Below, piece after piece: positions 30,703 to 42,096 of a stretch of DNA of 64,000 bases. A program made the translations under genes and the position numbers. How positions within the stretch are numbered: the first letter of the stretch is position 1; each line of letters begins with the position of its first letter. Under the pieces are notes generated by a model that worked only from the letters and a program-made list of their open reading frames with translations, made no database searches and was not told the origin of the DNA. Source of the stretch: Laburnicola sp. R22_1 (Eukaryota; Ascomycota; Dothideomycetes; Pleosporales; Didymosphaeriaceae); NCBI GenBank assembly GCA_014281115.1, contig JACONQ010000004.1, forward strand, positions 3,472,001 through 3,536,000. The letters run 5' to 3'.

Positions 30703-33483
30703 CTATCCAGTCAATTCAACCCGCCGACCAAGTACAGCTCTAGCTTCCGTCTCATTGAGCGTCTCCATACCCAAATCCTCGAGCACCCCCCTAGCGCTAT
30801 TGTTATCAGCAAAAAGCCGCTTCTCAACCTCCCACAGGCCAAGCTCTTCGCCACTCGAGTTTGTGTTACCACTCGTTTCTTTTTGGGGCACCTCGTCGTT
30901 TTCTGCAGCCCAGGCGTCCCAATCCTCGCCGTCCTCTCCACCGTCAGACGGTCCCATCTCCAATTTACCACCCTTTACAGGAAGTCCGACAAGTTGGGTT
31001 CCCTCAAGGCACTTTCGCAGCCCGGCTTCAGCGACGCCTGAGCCGATCGCCTTGTCGACAACCCGACAGATGGCCGAAAGATCAGCTGATAGTTGCGCCG
31101 CACCCGCAGTGGAGAATCGGTGCCGGCTGAGGACGTTGTCCCAGATCGTGTTCGACACCGTAGCGAGGACTCCACGAGCGATGCGGCGCAGCGGCGCGGG
31201 AGCCAGGGCACGGGAAAGGAATCCTAGCGTACTTGACAGGTAGACGAGGAGTGGGTCCAATTCTGCAGTAGACGACATGGTGGCGTTAGTGGAGGCTGAG
31301 AAACCGGTAAGGGTTGCCCAAGGATTGCTGCAAAAGTAAACATATGCCAATGCGAAATTGCCGGCTCGAGACTCACAGGTGCCGATAAGCTCGCAACGCC
31401 TCCCGCACGTTACTGTTTATGGTGTCGGTTATGATTTTCTCGCTACGAATGCGGAGGCGCGAGTACGCTGCAGCTGTTTCGTCAAAGAGCGCGCCGCCGT
31501 CACTGTCACCACCCACGGCCTTTGACGTGCGCTCTGCAACATCGGCAACGGACATCGCACCGATCTTATTGGCTTGGCGGGCACGAGCTTGCAGCTCGTC
31601 CCAGATATCGAGGAAGAACTGTAGAGAGTATTAGATTCGGCGTGTTCTCCTTCCAGTGTAGTGGTCGACCGTAACCTACCACGTCGTCGCTCCAGTCGCG
31701 CATTGCCCTCTCCAGATAATCTGCACTACCATACGTCTTACAGAGCCGTTCGAGTCCCTCGACGCCAAGCAGTCTTTCTTGTTCTTCTTTAGAAACACCT
31801 CCCACAGCACGGCCGAGGGACGTAGTCATGGTCAGATACGCTTCCAAATTACCGGCGAGCCGCTCGTGAAGCTTGTCGAAAACAGCGATCTGAATGTCGA
31901 TTAAGAATCTCAGTTTATGGGAGAAAGATGTCAAGGGGCGATATCGATCTGCAACGTTGATCAGCTCCACTTTTCAGAGTTGAGAACGCCAGTGCCGACC
32001 TGTAATTGTTTCGAGCAAGTCGTTGACGCGGATGGCGCCCTTGGTGGGTTTTGTGGCTTTAGGATCGACACTTTCGTAGTCCAGATCCCCAAAATCAGGA
32101 GCCTCCACAATATTCTGATAACGAGCCAAAGCAACTGTACGCAAGTCAGTTGCCGAGAATAATGTCAGATGTGTGCAGGAAGCGAATCGTACAATCTTTC
32201 TCCACCTCCAGCCACCGCCCAAACCAATCTTCCTGGACGAGAAATTCCCATGACAGACCCTTCCACCCTTCGAGCCCGTAGCCGCCATCATACCTCCATT
32301 CCTCTCTAATGGTGGTGTCGAAGCTCATGACCTCGTGCACGAGGTGGCTCAAAAGCTGGGGTTGGCCAGCCACTTTCGGAAGAAGGGCGCCAATCTTGGC
32401 CCTTACCATAGGAAGCAGGGCGGTAATGAAAGCAGCCGTTGCATCGATGTAGACGGAATTCAGGGCTAGATCGGTTCCTCGGAACTGCTTCAGGAGGACT
32501 GGCTGTATATGATCAACGACGAATCCACTGTAATCATTCAGCAAGGTGGTGATGTGCGAGAGGAAGTATTCGGGTCTGTCAATGCGGTTCGTGGCTTTGT
32601 CGCCATCGAAGTGATAGCGAAAGCGCATCTCCAGAGGTTGCACCAGCACTTGAAAGGGGAAGAGGACTGCAGGGAGCTGGACCTTGCTCTCCTGGCGCTG
32701 CGTGTAGTCCATGCCCTCTAGGTCGGGCATCTGCAGATCAAGCAGCTTCATCACGGCGGCCTCCCATTCCTCGTGTAGGTCGCTGCTAATTGCAGCCTTG
32801 GGACTAGGCCAGTTTATCTCCTTCAGCACCTTGTCCAGATGGGCGGAAAAAGCATGCCGGATCTGGGAGCGCAGCGCCTGGGTGATTTGGTTTACATGGT
32901 ACAGCAACTGGGGAGCAGCGCCCTCGGCTTCGTCCTGTAGGCGGACCAGGCAGGTGTGGAGGGAGCGCAAGTGCTTGTAGGGCCCGAGGGCGGCCTCCTT
33001 GGACGTCTGCAGCTGCGAGTGTGCTTCGTTGCTGAGCCTGTCAGCTGCAGTCCTCTGGCGCGGGCGCGGGCTGTCCTACCTGAGTACGTGGACGTGCTGC
33101 AGCAGTTGTACATAGGCGTTGGCCACGTCCAGGCGCTGCAGCGTGTCCAGCACCTGTTCGAAGCGGGGCACGGCGTCTTCGCTGGTCTCGGAGGCGGCGA
33201 TGACCAGCAAACGGCGGCCAATGTCGGCCAGGTCGGCCCGGAATGCGCTGGCACGTCCCTGCAGCGAGGCGTGGTGGTCGTGGGAGGCTTGCTTCGCGTC
33301 GTGGAGGTCGCGCTGGGCGTCGTGGAGCTGCTGCTTGAGCAGGTCGTGCTGGGCGTGGATGTTGGCCAGCAGGGCGTCGAGCGAGTCGAGGTCGGCGGGC
33401 GTCTGCAGCTTGTCGTCGAGGTAGTCGGCCACGCGGGCCTGCGCGTCGTCCGCGTCCGCGTCCGCGTCCGTGTCCAAGTCCAT
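30703..33483 (-). CDS. RINT1/Tip20-family protein (Dsl1 tethering complex)
   Basis: Member of the RINT-1/TIP20 family, subunit of the Dsl1/NRZ tether that captures Golgi-derived COPI vesicles at the ER; in animals RINT1 also acts in checkpoint control. Six exons on the minus strand: 33483-33080, 33037-32193, 32134-32000, 31948-31680, 31618-31377 and 31327-30703, total 839 aa with frame kept at every join. The introns are 42, 58, 51, 61 and 49 bp. The N-terminus has an acidic DADADADD run and then a coiled coil (DLLKQQLHDAQRDLHDAKQ). The family core includes YFLSHITTLLNDYSGF, WKGLSWEFLVQEDWFGRWLE, RVNDLLETITDRYRPL and DIWDELQ. It shares a divergent promoter with NOP9. Confidence 0.9.
33428..33475. 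repeat. Hexanucleotide repeat encoding Asp-Ala
   Basis: Several GCGGAC units on the minus strand encode the alternating Asp-Ala run just after the start of the RINT1-family protein. Such repeats change copy number easily, so this N-terminus is likely variable between strains. Confidence 0.75.
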
Positions 33484-34053
33484 GGTGGTCGCTGTACTGA
33501 CTGTTGTTGTTGTTGGGGAACTTGGGGGGGGGGTGCAGTGGACAGTGCGTGAGTGGCTTGCGTCGTCGTGCCCGATGCCAAGACCCCAGACAGCCAACAA
33601 TACAGTATGCAAACTACATTTCTACTTTAGGTAATATATCCAGAAGTAACTCCTTATACAAAGGAAGCTTATAGAGGTAGTTATAGTAATTATTTAACTA
33701 TATTTAGCTTATGGGCAGCTCACAGGTGGTGGCGGGCACTGGTGGCGTCCGATTCCGCCGATCCATCTGGCTGCCGTCACCCGACACTGAAGCGAGCCGA
33801 GCTAGACAGCTTCGGCCTGCAGTGCACGGCGGCGTGTGTGCGCGTGTGCACCGGAATTGCCCTTCACTGACTGCCTGTAGACCGCTGCGACCCGCAGTGT
33901 GCATACAGCCAAAGTACGCACATATAGGACGTGGCCCCTGTCGCCGTGCCTGGCGCCTGGCGTCCGCTCGCTGTCCCCGCATTCTGAGATAACCGAGACA
34001 CCAAGCCTCTCTATATTTTTTTGCCGCCCCCATCCCAGCCGCCACAGCCAAAC
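33484..34053. promoter_or_regulatory. Divergent promoter RINT1 / NOP9, with small AT-rich islet
   Basis: 570 bp between the two divergent start codons. Positions about 33600-33710 are strikingly AT-rich with many TpA steps, unlike the flanks, and resemble a small RIP-damaged repeat remnant. No terminal repeats are visible. A TATATTTTTTTG lies at 34011-34022, about 40 bp before the NOP9 ATG. Confidence 0.5.
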
Positions 34054-36344
34054 ATGCCCAAGGAGAACAGGAAGCGCGGCCGCCGCGAGGAGCAGAAGAA
34101 GCGCAAGCGCGAGCACGACGACCCCGACGCGGCTCCCAAGCGCCGCAGGAAGAGCACCGACGACCATGCGGTGCCCCAGCAGGAAGACGAGGAAGTGCAG
34201 GAGCCGTTCCAGGATGAGGCCATGGATGGCGTCACCCGCCCGGGGGCGCTGCCCTTCTACGGCATGCTCGACGACGACGAGCAGGAGTACTTCAAGCGCG
34301 CCGACGAGCTGCTGGAACTAAACCAGTTCGAAGGCCCAGAGGAGCGCAGCCTCTTCATCGAAAGCGTGTATAAAGAGGCCGACGGCAAAGAGCTGAAGAT
34401 TGCCAACAGCCAGTCCTGCTCGCGCCTGCTGGAGCGCCTAATCCTGCTGTCTACCCCGACACAGCTCAAAGAACTGTTCCAAAAGTTCAACGGACAGTAA
34501 GTGCACACCCCACCGCACATGCTATTCGTCCTCATGCTAACGCCTGCAGCTTCGTCCACCTCGTCCAGCACCGCTTCGCCTCGCACTGCTGCGAAGCGCT
34601 TTTCATACACGCCGCACCCGTTGTTACCCAAGAACTAGCGAAACCGGACCTCATACTCACGCCGCCATCCTCCGACCCCAACCATGTCGTCGTATCCATG
34701 GAGAACCTCTATCTCTATACTCTGGACGAGTTGGAGGGATATCTGGGCTACCTCCTTACGGAGCGCTTTGCCTCGCATGTTCTGCGCGTACTACTCATTG
34801 TGCTTTCCGGTACGCCACTGGAGAAGCAGGGCAGCAAGTCAACACTTCACAGCAAAAAGAAAGAGAGGGTTGGGATTCCTGGGTCAGAAAAGGATACAGA
34901 GCAGGTATTGGGTCAGAGAAAAGTGCCGCAGACATTCCTTGATGCTCTCCAGAAGGTTATTCACGACAGTGTGGCCAATTTGGACACGAACTACCTGCAA
35001 ATGCTTGCCACACACCCCACAGGCAACCCGACCCTGCAGCTGATGATCAAGCTCGAACTCACCTTGTTCGGCAAATCACGAGCCAAGGACGAAAACTCCA
35101 TCATGCACAAATTGCTCCCGGACGATCCCATCAAAGAGGACACCCCAAGCGGGTCGTTCATTAATGGCCTGGTGTATGACGCCGTTGGTTCTAGGTTATT
35201 GGAGACCATTATTGAACATGCCCCTGGAAAGCTATTCAAATCCATATACAAGCACTTCTTCCAGGAACGCATGGGCAGCCTTGCGCGGAATGAGGTCGCT
35301 GCCTATGTTGCCGGTACCATCTTAGAGCGGCTTGGCAAGGATGATCTCGAAGAAGCCACCCGCCAGATCATCGAGCAGATCCCCGGCTTGGTAGAGCGCG
35401 GCCGAACCGCAATCATCAAGACGCTGATTGAGCGCTGCGCTGTCAGAGGGGTCGACACCTTGCCCATTTCCGCCCAGCTTGAAGCTGCATATGGTGGAAC
35501 CAATGGCTTCGAGATTACGCGCCTTCTCAAACTGGGCGAAGCGTCGCCGTCCGACGATGGCAAGGCAAGCTCCAAGCATGAGCATTCCCAGCCTGACAAG
35601 GTCCACGGATCTCTGCTGGCACAGACCATGATGACTGTAGAAGGTCCTCTGGGCAATCTCGTCTTCGACTCGTTCGAGCGATTGGGTGAACACATGACCC
35701 TCCGAGTCGCGCGCGACCCAGCAGCCTCGCGAGCATTGCAAGCTGCCCTGGTGTCACCCAACGCTTCTGTCATCTTTCGAAGAAAAGTTATTCAACAATT
35801 CTACGGTCATGTTGGTGAGCTTGCTTTAGACCCTGCGGGCTCACACGTCATCGACTCCATCTGGGAAGGCACGCATGGTCTTGCCTTCATCCGTGAGCGC
35901 ATTGCTGAAGAACTTGCGGAAAATGAGGCTTCGCTACGTGAGTCTCATGTTGGTCGTGCAGTATGGCGAAATTGGCGTATGGATTTGTATAGGCGGCGTC
36001 GACAAGATTGGGTGAAGCAATCGCGCTACACCGCAGGGAACGAGGGATTTCAATCCTTCCCTGAGATCAAGGATGAGGGGACGTCGCCGCTACAGGGTCG
36101 AAAATCTGGTGCCCACCTGTCGGCCATTGATTTAGCGCGTAAGAAATGGGCGGAGAGTCAGGCTGTGAAGGCGAAAATGGAGGCAGAGCAAGTCAAGAAG
36201 GAAACGGCCCAGGCGAAAAAGGAAAGCCGGGTAGAGGGCAAAAAGAAAGATAAGGAAGAAAAGAAGGATAAACATATTCTAAACGAGCCTAGGCGCAGCG
36301 AAAGCAGCAAGTCGCGCACAAAAGCGAGCGTTGTGGCGCACTGA
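34054..36344 (+). CDS. NOP9: Nucleolar pumilio-repeat protein Nop9
   Basis: RNA-binding Puf-like protein of the 90S/pre-40S pre-ribosome, needed for 18S rRNA processing in the nucleolus. Exons 34054-34496 and 34550-36344 (53-bp intron with GCTAAC and CTGCAG), 745 aa. The start at 34054 gives MPKENRKRGRREEQKKRK, the family's basic N-terminus and a likely nuclear/nucleolar signal. Pumilio-type repeats run from about residue 110 to 590, for example ERFASHVLRVLLIVLSG, YDAVGSRLLETIIEHAPG, NEVAAYVAGTILERL and DPAGSHVIDSIWEG. The C-terminus is a Lys/Glu-rich tail. Another ATG at 34021 would add 11 Pro-rich residues. Confidence 0.94.
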
Positions 36345-36618
36345 GTTTGGTTTGGCGTTAGCTGTTAGTTGCATTTTACTCCGTGGCGTTTTGTCTCAGT
36401 CATCAGAGCTTATGTGGGGACCAGGGATACCTTCTATTCGGTTTATAAATCTTGCATAGCGCCCAGCGGTCAGTCAATTCTGCCGGCAGTACTTCCGTGT
36501 GGCAAATCAAAGTTGATGACTGTGTTTTGTGACTCTTTACATCAAATCTTGACCTCACGACGCTTGTTTTCAGTCTCGTCTGCTCCGCGTACTCGCTGAT
36601 TCTCTCTTTGCTTTCAGT
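36345..36618. promoter_or_regulatory. NOP9 3' end and decarboxylase promoter
   Basis: A 274-bp spacer between two genes in the same direction. There is C/T-rich sequence just before the next ATG and no coding signal. Confidence 0.4.
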
Positions 36619-38321
36619 ATGACTGGTCTCGCCAATGGAACGGAGTCCCCGCTCGACAGGGCTGATGAGGTTAAAGAGGTATTATTGGATCTTTTGTCAC
36701 TGATTCAGATACCTCGTCACTGACTCACAAACAGCTTCTTGACGTTGTAACAAAACTGATTATTCCATATATCCGCGCGGCAGACGAGGATGCTGCCACG
36801 AAGCCTACAGGTCGTGGTCTCGCGGCTCCAGGAGGGGGCCCTAGAACTGCATTGGTTGAGCAGCATCCTCCCAAGAAGCTTGAGTCGATCTTGAATCTGA
36901 ACATCCCGGAGCAAGGAGGTGGTAAAGATGGATTGGTGCAGATTGTGGAGAAGGTTTTGCAGTTCAGCGTGAATACGTGGGATCAAGGCTTCATGGATAA
37001 GTTGTATGCGAGTACCAATGCGGTATGCCGTTACTATCTTCCGACCGTAAAAAGAGTCTCAGCTAATGAACATGCTAACGGTAGGTAGGCTTAGTTTCGG
37101 AACTCCTCCTTGCTACGCTAAATACAAACGTATGCTTTCCTAGTAACAACCACGCTTCCAACCGCGCATTGACCGAATGTCTAGGCGCATGTCTACCAAG
37201 ACTCCCCTGTCCTGACCCTCGTTGAAAAGCACACCACCAAATACCTCGCACATGTATTTGGTTACGACTCTCCTCATTGCGGTGGCATAAGCCAGCCCGG
37301 CGGCTCGGCTTCGAATTCTTCTGCCATTGTCATCGCACGGAACACGCTTTATCCCGAGACCAAGGAGAACGGAAACGGCAATCACAAGTTCACATTGTTC
37401 ACCTCCGCACATGGCCACTACTCCTTGGAAAAAGCCGCGCAAATGTTTGGCCTTGGATTTAAGAACGTGGTATCTGTCCCCGTCGACGACCAAGGCCGCA
37501 TGGTCCCCTCAGAACTGGACAAGTTAATCACAGAGAGCAAAAGCAGAGGAGAAACCCCCTTCTTCGTCAACGCAACAGCCGGCACTACCGTCCTCGGCTC
37601 CTTCGACCCCTTCCCCGCCATCGCCACCATCTGCAAAGCCCACCACCTCTGGCTCCACGTCGACGGCTCCTGGGGCGGCTCCGTAATCTTCAACCCCACC
37701 TACCGCGCCACCCGCCTCCAAGGCATCCACCTCGCAGACTCGATTGCCATAAACCCCCACAAGATGCTCGGTGTACCCATGACGTCCAGCTTCCTGCTCG
37801 CCAAAGACCTCAGGCACTTCTGGCGCGCCATGACGCTGCCAGCAGGTTATCTCTTCCACAACGCAACCGACGACTCCGTCGACGACATTTACGACCTTGC
37901 CGACCTAACGCCGCAATGCGGCCGGCGCGCGGATGCGCTCAAGTTCTTCCTCGCTCTGCAGTACTATGGTCAGCAGCATTTCTCCGACCTCGTAGGTCGC
38001 GCATACTCTGCCTCGGAATATCTGCATTCGCTCGTCGATGCGTCGCCGAATTTTGTCACGGTTAGTCCGTCACCGTTGCCTTGCATGCAGGTCTGTTTCT
38101 ACTTTGCTCGTGGGGGGAAGTTGAGCGAGGATAAAGTGGTAAATGGGAGGGTGACGAGCGAGGTGGCGAGTAAGTTGATTAGTAGAGGCTTTATGGTTGA
38201 TTACGCCCCGGGGGAGAAGGGCAAGTTTTTCAGGGTTGTGGTTAATGGAGGGACGAGGAGAGGGACATTGGATGGTTTAGTCAAAGCGATCGACCAAGTG
38301 GCTGGAGAATTAGGATACTGA
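36619..38321 (+). CDS. Group II PLP-dependent decarboxylase (glutamate/cysteine-sulfinate decarboxylase-like)
   Basis: Pyridoxal-phosphate amino-acid decarboxylase of the GAD/CSAD/aromatic-decarboxylase group, cytosolic. Four exons: 36619-36678, 36735-37022, 37085-37129 (45 nt) and 37185-38321, 509 aa, all joins in phase 0. Family landmarks are KLYASTNAVGLVSELLL near 113, GGSASNSSAIVIARN, FTSAHGHYS (His that stacks on the cofactor), LHVDGSWGG (Asp near 291) and SIAINPHKMLGVP, whose Lys near 324 forms the Schiff base. Fungal relatives are annotated as glutamate or cysteine sulfinic acid decarboxylase, but sequence alone does not fix the substrate. It is convergent with the GH17 gene. Confidence 0.9.
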
Positions 38322-38628
38322 TAGACTTCTACGAGGTTGCGGAGTAATTATTACGCTTCGATTTCCAAATTCAAGACCTGTCCAGCTCGTGACGTGGGAA
38401 AGGTTGAAAGGGTCTTTTCTGATTATCGCTCAATTAAGGACCAGGATGAGCAGTTCGAGGAAATAGTGCCATTGAGACTAATATCTATACTACATGGCTC
38501 ATGTCGTGTGATTCATGATAACGCAAAAATGCCATTTGCATTCTTACGCACGTTCCCTGCCGCGAATGCAAACCATGAAATGGACTCAAAAGATGCGCAG
38601 AACTAGCTGCCGGCTGTAAGATGTTCCT
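38322..38628. other. convergent 3' spacer
   Basis: 307 bp between the stop of the decarboxylase (plus) and the stop of the GH17 glucanase (minus). I see only probable 3' UTRs. Confidence 0.4.
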
Positions 38629-40052
38629 TCACATGATGCCCCAGTACTTCTCCGCCTGAAACGTGTACTGGTCGTCAGATTTCCATAGCGAATCGAACGC
38701 ATTGAAGAGGAAGAGATCTTGGTTGAAAGCAGCGCGAATAGAAGCGATCGCAGCCTTTTGAGCATCCGGTGATGCCACGGCCTTGTCGTGGCTGATGCCC
38801 TGATGAGGCCAGCCTGACTCAGTAACGACGACACGTTTTCCTGGGCAAGCCCTTTTGACACGCTCGACCTCGCTCTTGACAAATTTGCCTGCGTCTTTGG
38901 CCTCCGTATTCGGATCGAACCAAGCGTGAATGTTGACGAGTGTCAAATCAGATTTGGTACATACACCCGGGTTGTCAATAACAGCGGGAACAGTTTCCAC
39001 TGCCCCAACCGGACCGTTGTATCCAGCACCACGGAGAGCTGAACGAGCTTGTGCGATGGTATCTTGGGCGTCGCTGGCCGTCATGGCCTTTGCATTGACT
39101 CTCTCATTTTCGACACTAACGACACTGATGATGTCCCAGTTACCGTTGTTGTATTGCTTGACGGCATCTGATAAGGCTTTCACGACGCTATTGATGTCCT
39201 ACAGCGAGGAAAACCGCGGGTCAGTAAAGAAAGAGCACGCACACTCAAATGCTACGTACCTGGTGTGGTGAATATATACCACCCATCAATTTCTGTCCGT
39301 TGAGTCGGGCATTCCGAACAGCTACTGGGATTTGGCCACAGTCGTTTCCGTAGATCCGCACGATCCCGTAACTCTTCATCTTTGTGAAATCGGCGGATAT
39401 TTCATCCGCAGTTTTGCAATCCACCTTCTGAGTAGTTCCTTTATAAGGATCGTATGTGATGCCGAGGGGGAACGATCCATCGGAACTAGTACTGGGGTTT
39501 GAAGCTGGCGCCTCCTGAGCCTCAGCAGATGGAGATGGAGCACTTGGCGGTACTTCAGAGCTCGGTGTAGGAGCAGGAGCTGTTGAAGTCGGCTCTGGCG
39601 GAGGCGGTGGTGGTTCAGTGCTGGGCTCGGCTTGCACGTCCTCAATAACAACGGAAGAGGGTTCCTGAGAAGAAGACGGGCTGGCAGGTGGGACTGGCGC
39701 TGGCTGCGGAAGCTCGACCGGTGCTGAAGTTTGAGCGGGACTGGAAGAAGCAACGGAGGCAGGCTCAGTAGAGGTAGGCTCAGCCACGGCCGTCGGAATG
39801 CCGGTGACTCGCTCTACGGTTGAGGTGAGGTACGGCGCACCGTTCTCATCGACGTAAACGACTGCATCAGCGACGGTCTCGGTGACGTAAACAACCTCGG
39901 TGACGACAGCGCGCTTGACGTCTGTCTTTTGATTAGCTAAATTCAACGAAATCCATACTACAAGACTCCATAGATGGGTTGGTTAACGTACTGAGCGGGT
40001 GTCCGACCGTGCTGATAGCGAAAAGGCCAACCAAAGCGAAACCTAGCTTCAT
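38629..40052 (-). CDS. Secreted GH17 family beta-1,3-glucanase (Scw/Btg/Egl-like)
   Basis: Cell-wall glycosidase or transglycosylase of family GH17. Exons 40052-39992, 39921-39260 and 39198-38629, 430 aa. The first exon encodes a signal peptide (MKLGFALVGLFAISTVG). Residues about 20-55 include VVYVTETV and are followed by a Pro/Ser/Thr-rich linker to about 160, probably O-glycosylated. The catalytic domain starts at FPLGITYDPY. The acid/base Glu lies in VSVENE (about 273) and the nucleophile Glu in VVVTESGWP (about 368), both expected for GH17. There is no C-terminal hydrophobic stretch, so a GPI anchor is unlikely and the protein is probably secreted or wall-associated. The middle intron has GTACGT and ends CTGTAG. 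Confidence 0.92.
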
Positions 40053-42096
40053 GATGAAGGTACCGACTTGGTCCTAGGACGACTTCGAAATATGTACGGC
40101 TGAATGAAAGACTAAAAGTTCCGACCAGCGGCGTTAGCTAGACAGTCGAAAACACACAAGGGCGTGAACTGAGCAAGTCGAAGCGCTCGAGCATGCGAAG
40201 GAGAGCTTAGAGGTGACTTACGAGAACTGGCTCTCGAATGCAGCAAATCTCCACGTTCAACGTGAGAGAGCTGGAGCGAATGCTATGTTTGGAATGTGCA
40301 AGGCGGTGGCAGGGAGATTGTGCTACGAAAGGGACGAAAACGAAAAAAGGGAGAGGTTGGATTGTTACCTTTGGGCACGGAATCAGCCGCGAAAAGAGGG
40401 ACTGTAGTAGGAGAAGTAGCGACAGAGGTGTTGAGAGAAGTGCACGAAGGTCCAACGTGCGATGCTGTCGTGGTGGCAGTCAAACGGTACCTGACGCTAG
40501 CCCGATCGGGAAGCGATGCTCTGTTGTGAAGTCCGACCAACGAGGCCACCACGCAGCGGCCACCGGTGAACTGAAGAGAGCGAGGGAATCCGCAGGCATA
40601 CTAGTGGTGATGATAATCAATTTAAACATGATCGAAACAACAACGAACGTATGTAGGTATATTGATGCGGGGTGGGTTAAAATGAGGGCTCGACCTTGAA
40701 ACTGCCATGTGTCGCACCTTCTTCCTTGTCCCGCGCGTCTATTCCAGTGAATCACCGCTGTGCGAAGCAGAAGACAAAAGAGAGGCAGTGACTGATCGAG
40801 ACCAAGGACACGGAATTTTTTTACTCAACTTAGCATAGACCGACGCCCTGTCTCCGGGCACCCAAATAATGCACACAATGCTATACTAGGAGCCCTACCA
40901 AAACCATGGCTTTGGCAATATTTTGTATCTCAAGTATATTGGATACCTGATTGCGAGGGAGTGGCGGTCGTCATATGCTAGACCAGGGAACACGCACACA
41001 ATACAGGGAAGAAGCAGCTGCTAGGAAAATATGCCTTCTGAACATATAGCTGCCATCCCCTGTGATGTTGAATTACGTTGGTGGTTATGATAGAGTACGA
41101 AGGAATGACATTAGAAAAACAACATGTTGGACTGAATGAAGAGAGCTGAGTATTAGAATGAGAACTGTGAGAGTTTGAGCTGTGAACATGACGAGGCGTG
41201 ATGAGGTCTTCCTGAGACCAGGTAGGACCGACCGAGCCAAACGCTCTCTGTAAGACATGGTGGCGAACAAACCAGCAAAGAGACTGAAAGTCTGGAAATT
41301 AAAAAGTCGGTGACGAGAAGTCCGGAGTGCGCCGGGGAACCAGGTCTGGGCGCCGGCACGTGTTCAAGCGAGTCCGGGCCTGGTTGTCGTGACTGTCCTA
41401 CCTTTGCAGAGCGTCGAAGGCACAAACCTCGTTCAGCGGCCGCTCGCGTTTTGAAGCAGTTTACAGATTGACATTACCTCAGGCGAATAACAGACTGCGC
41501 TTTCCAACCCTCTACCACGCCAAGATGGCTAGCTACCTTTGAACCTTCAACCCGCACTGCACGGTGTCGCCGCTGGCGCGCTCACAGCAAGATCACCCGC
41601 ACGGGCAGCCTCGCACAGACCATTCGCACAGCCAAATTTGAGAGCGCTTGCCGAGCCCGATCCGGTGACGCACCTAGGACCTAAGTTATATATTTTAATT
41701 TTCAAAAATGTCCCTTGTGCAGTGCGAGGATTTGTACGAACCCATTTCTTGCCTTTTACCAGAAGTGGCCGCGAGTCCCGCACCTCACTGCACTTACTCA
41801 ATCTTTGGAAGCAACATCGCCCACGATGCGTGGGTTCGATTCTCTCTTTTGTTTTTTGGACTTTTTAAGCGAACATTTTTTTTTGTTGCAATGTTGACCG
41901 CCTAGGCCTCCTTCCCTTCCTTGTACTTAGTTACTTACTTACACATAACGAAATACTACTGATAAGCAAGTAGTATATCTATCTCGTATTTCTCATCCTC
42001 AAGTCGGTTTCGCTGCCTGTCGTGGAGGCTACTGTAAACACAATGAGCAGTCCTTGTATTCCACGCTTGGACAATTTTTGATTCCTACGCAGCATG
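40053..42096. other. 2-kb gene-free region
   Basis: Between the GH17 start (minus) and the GUP1 stop (minus). Part must be the GH17 promoter. Short frames on both strands (for example 40207-40455 minus, Leu-rich) lack any family signature. Positions 41680-41960 contain T-runs and a duplicated TTACTTACTTAC. No tRNA or repeat is convincing. It is the longest unexplained stretch in the gene-dense half. Confidence 0.45.

Noticed and set aside
41795..41860. GGTTCGATTCT at about 41829, like a tRNA B-box
   Set aside because: The flanking five bases do not form a T-stem, and no A-box or acceptor stem lies upstream.
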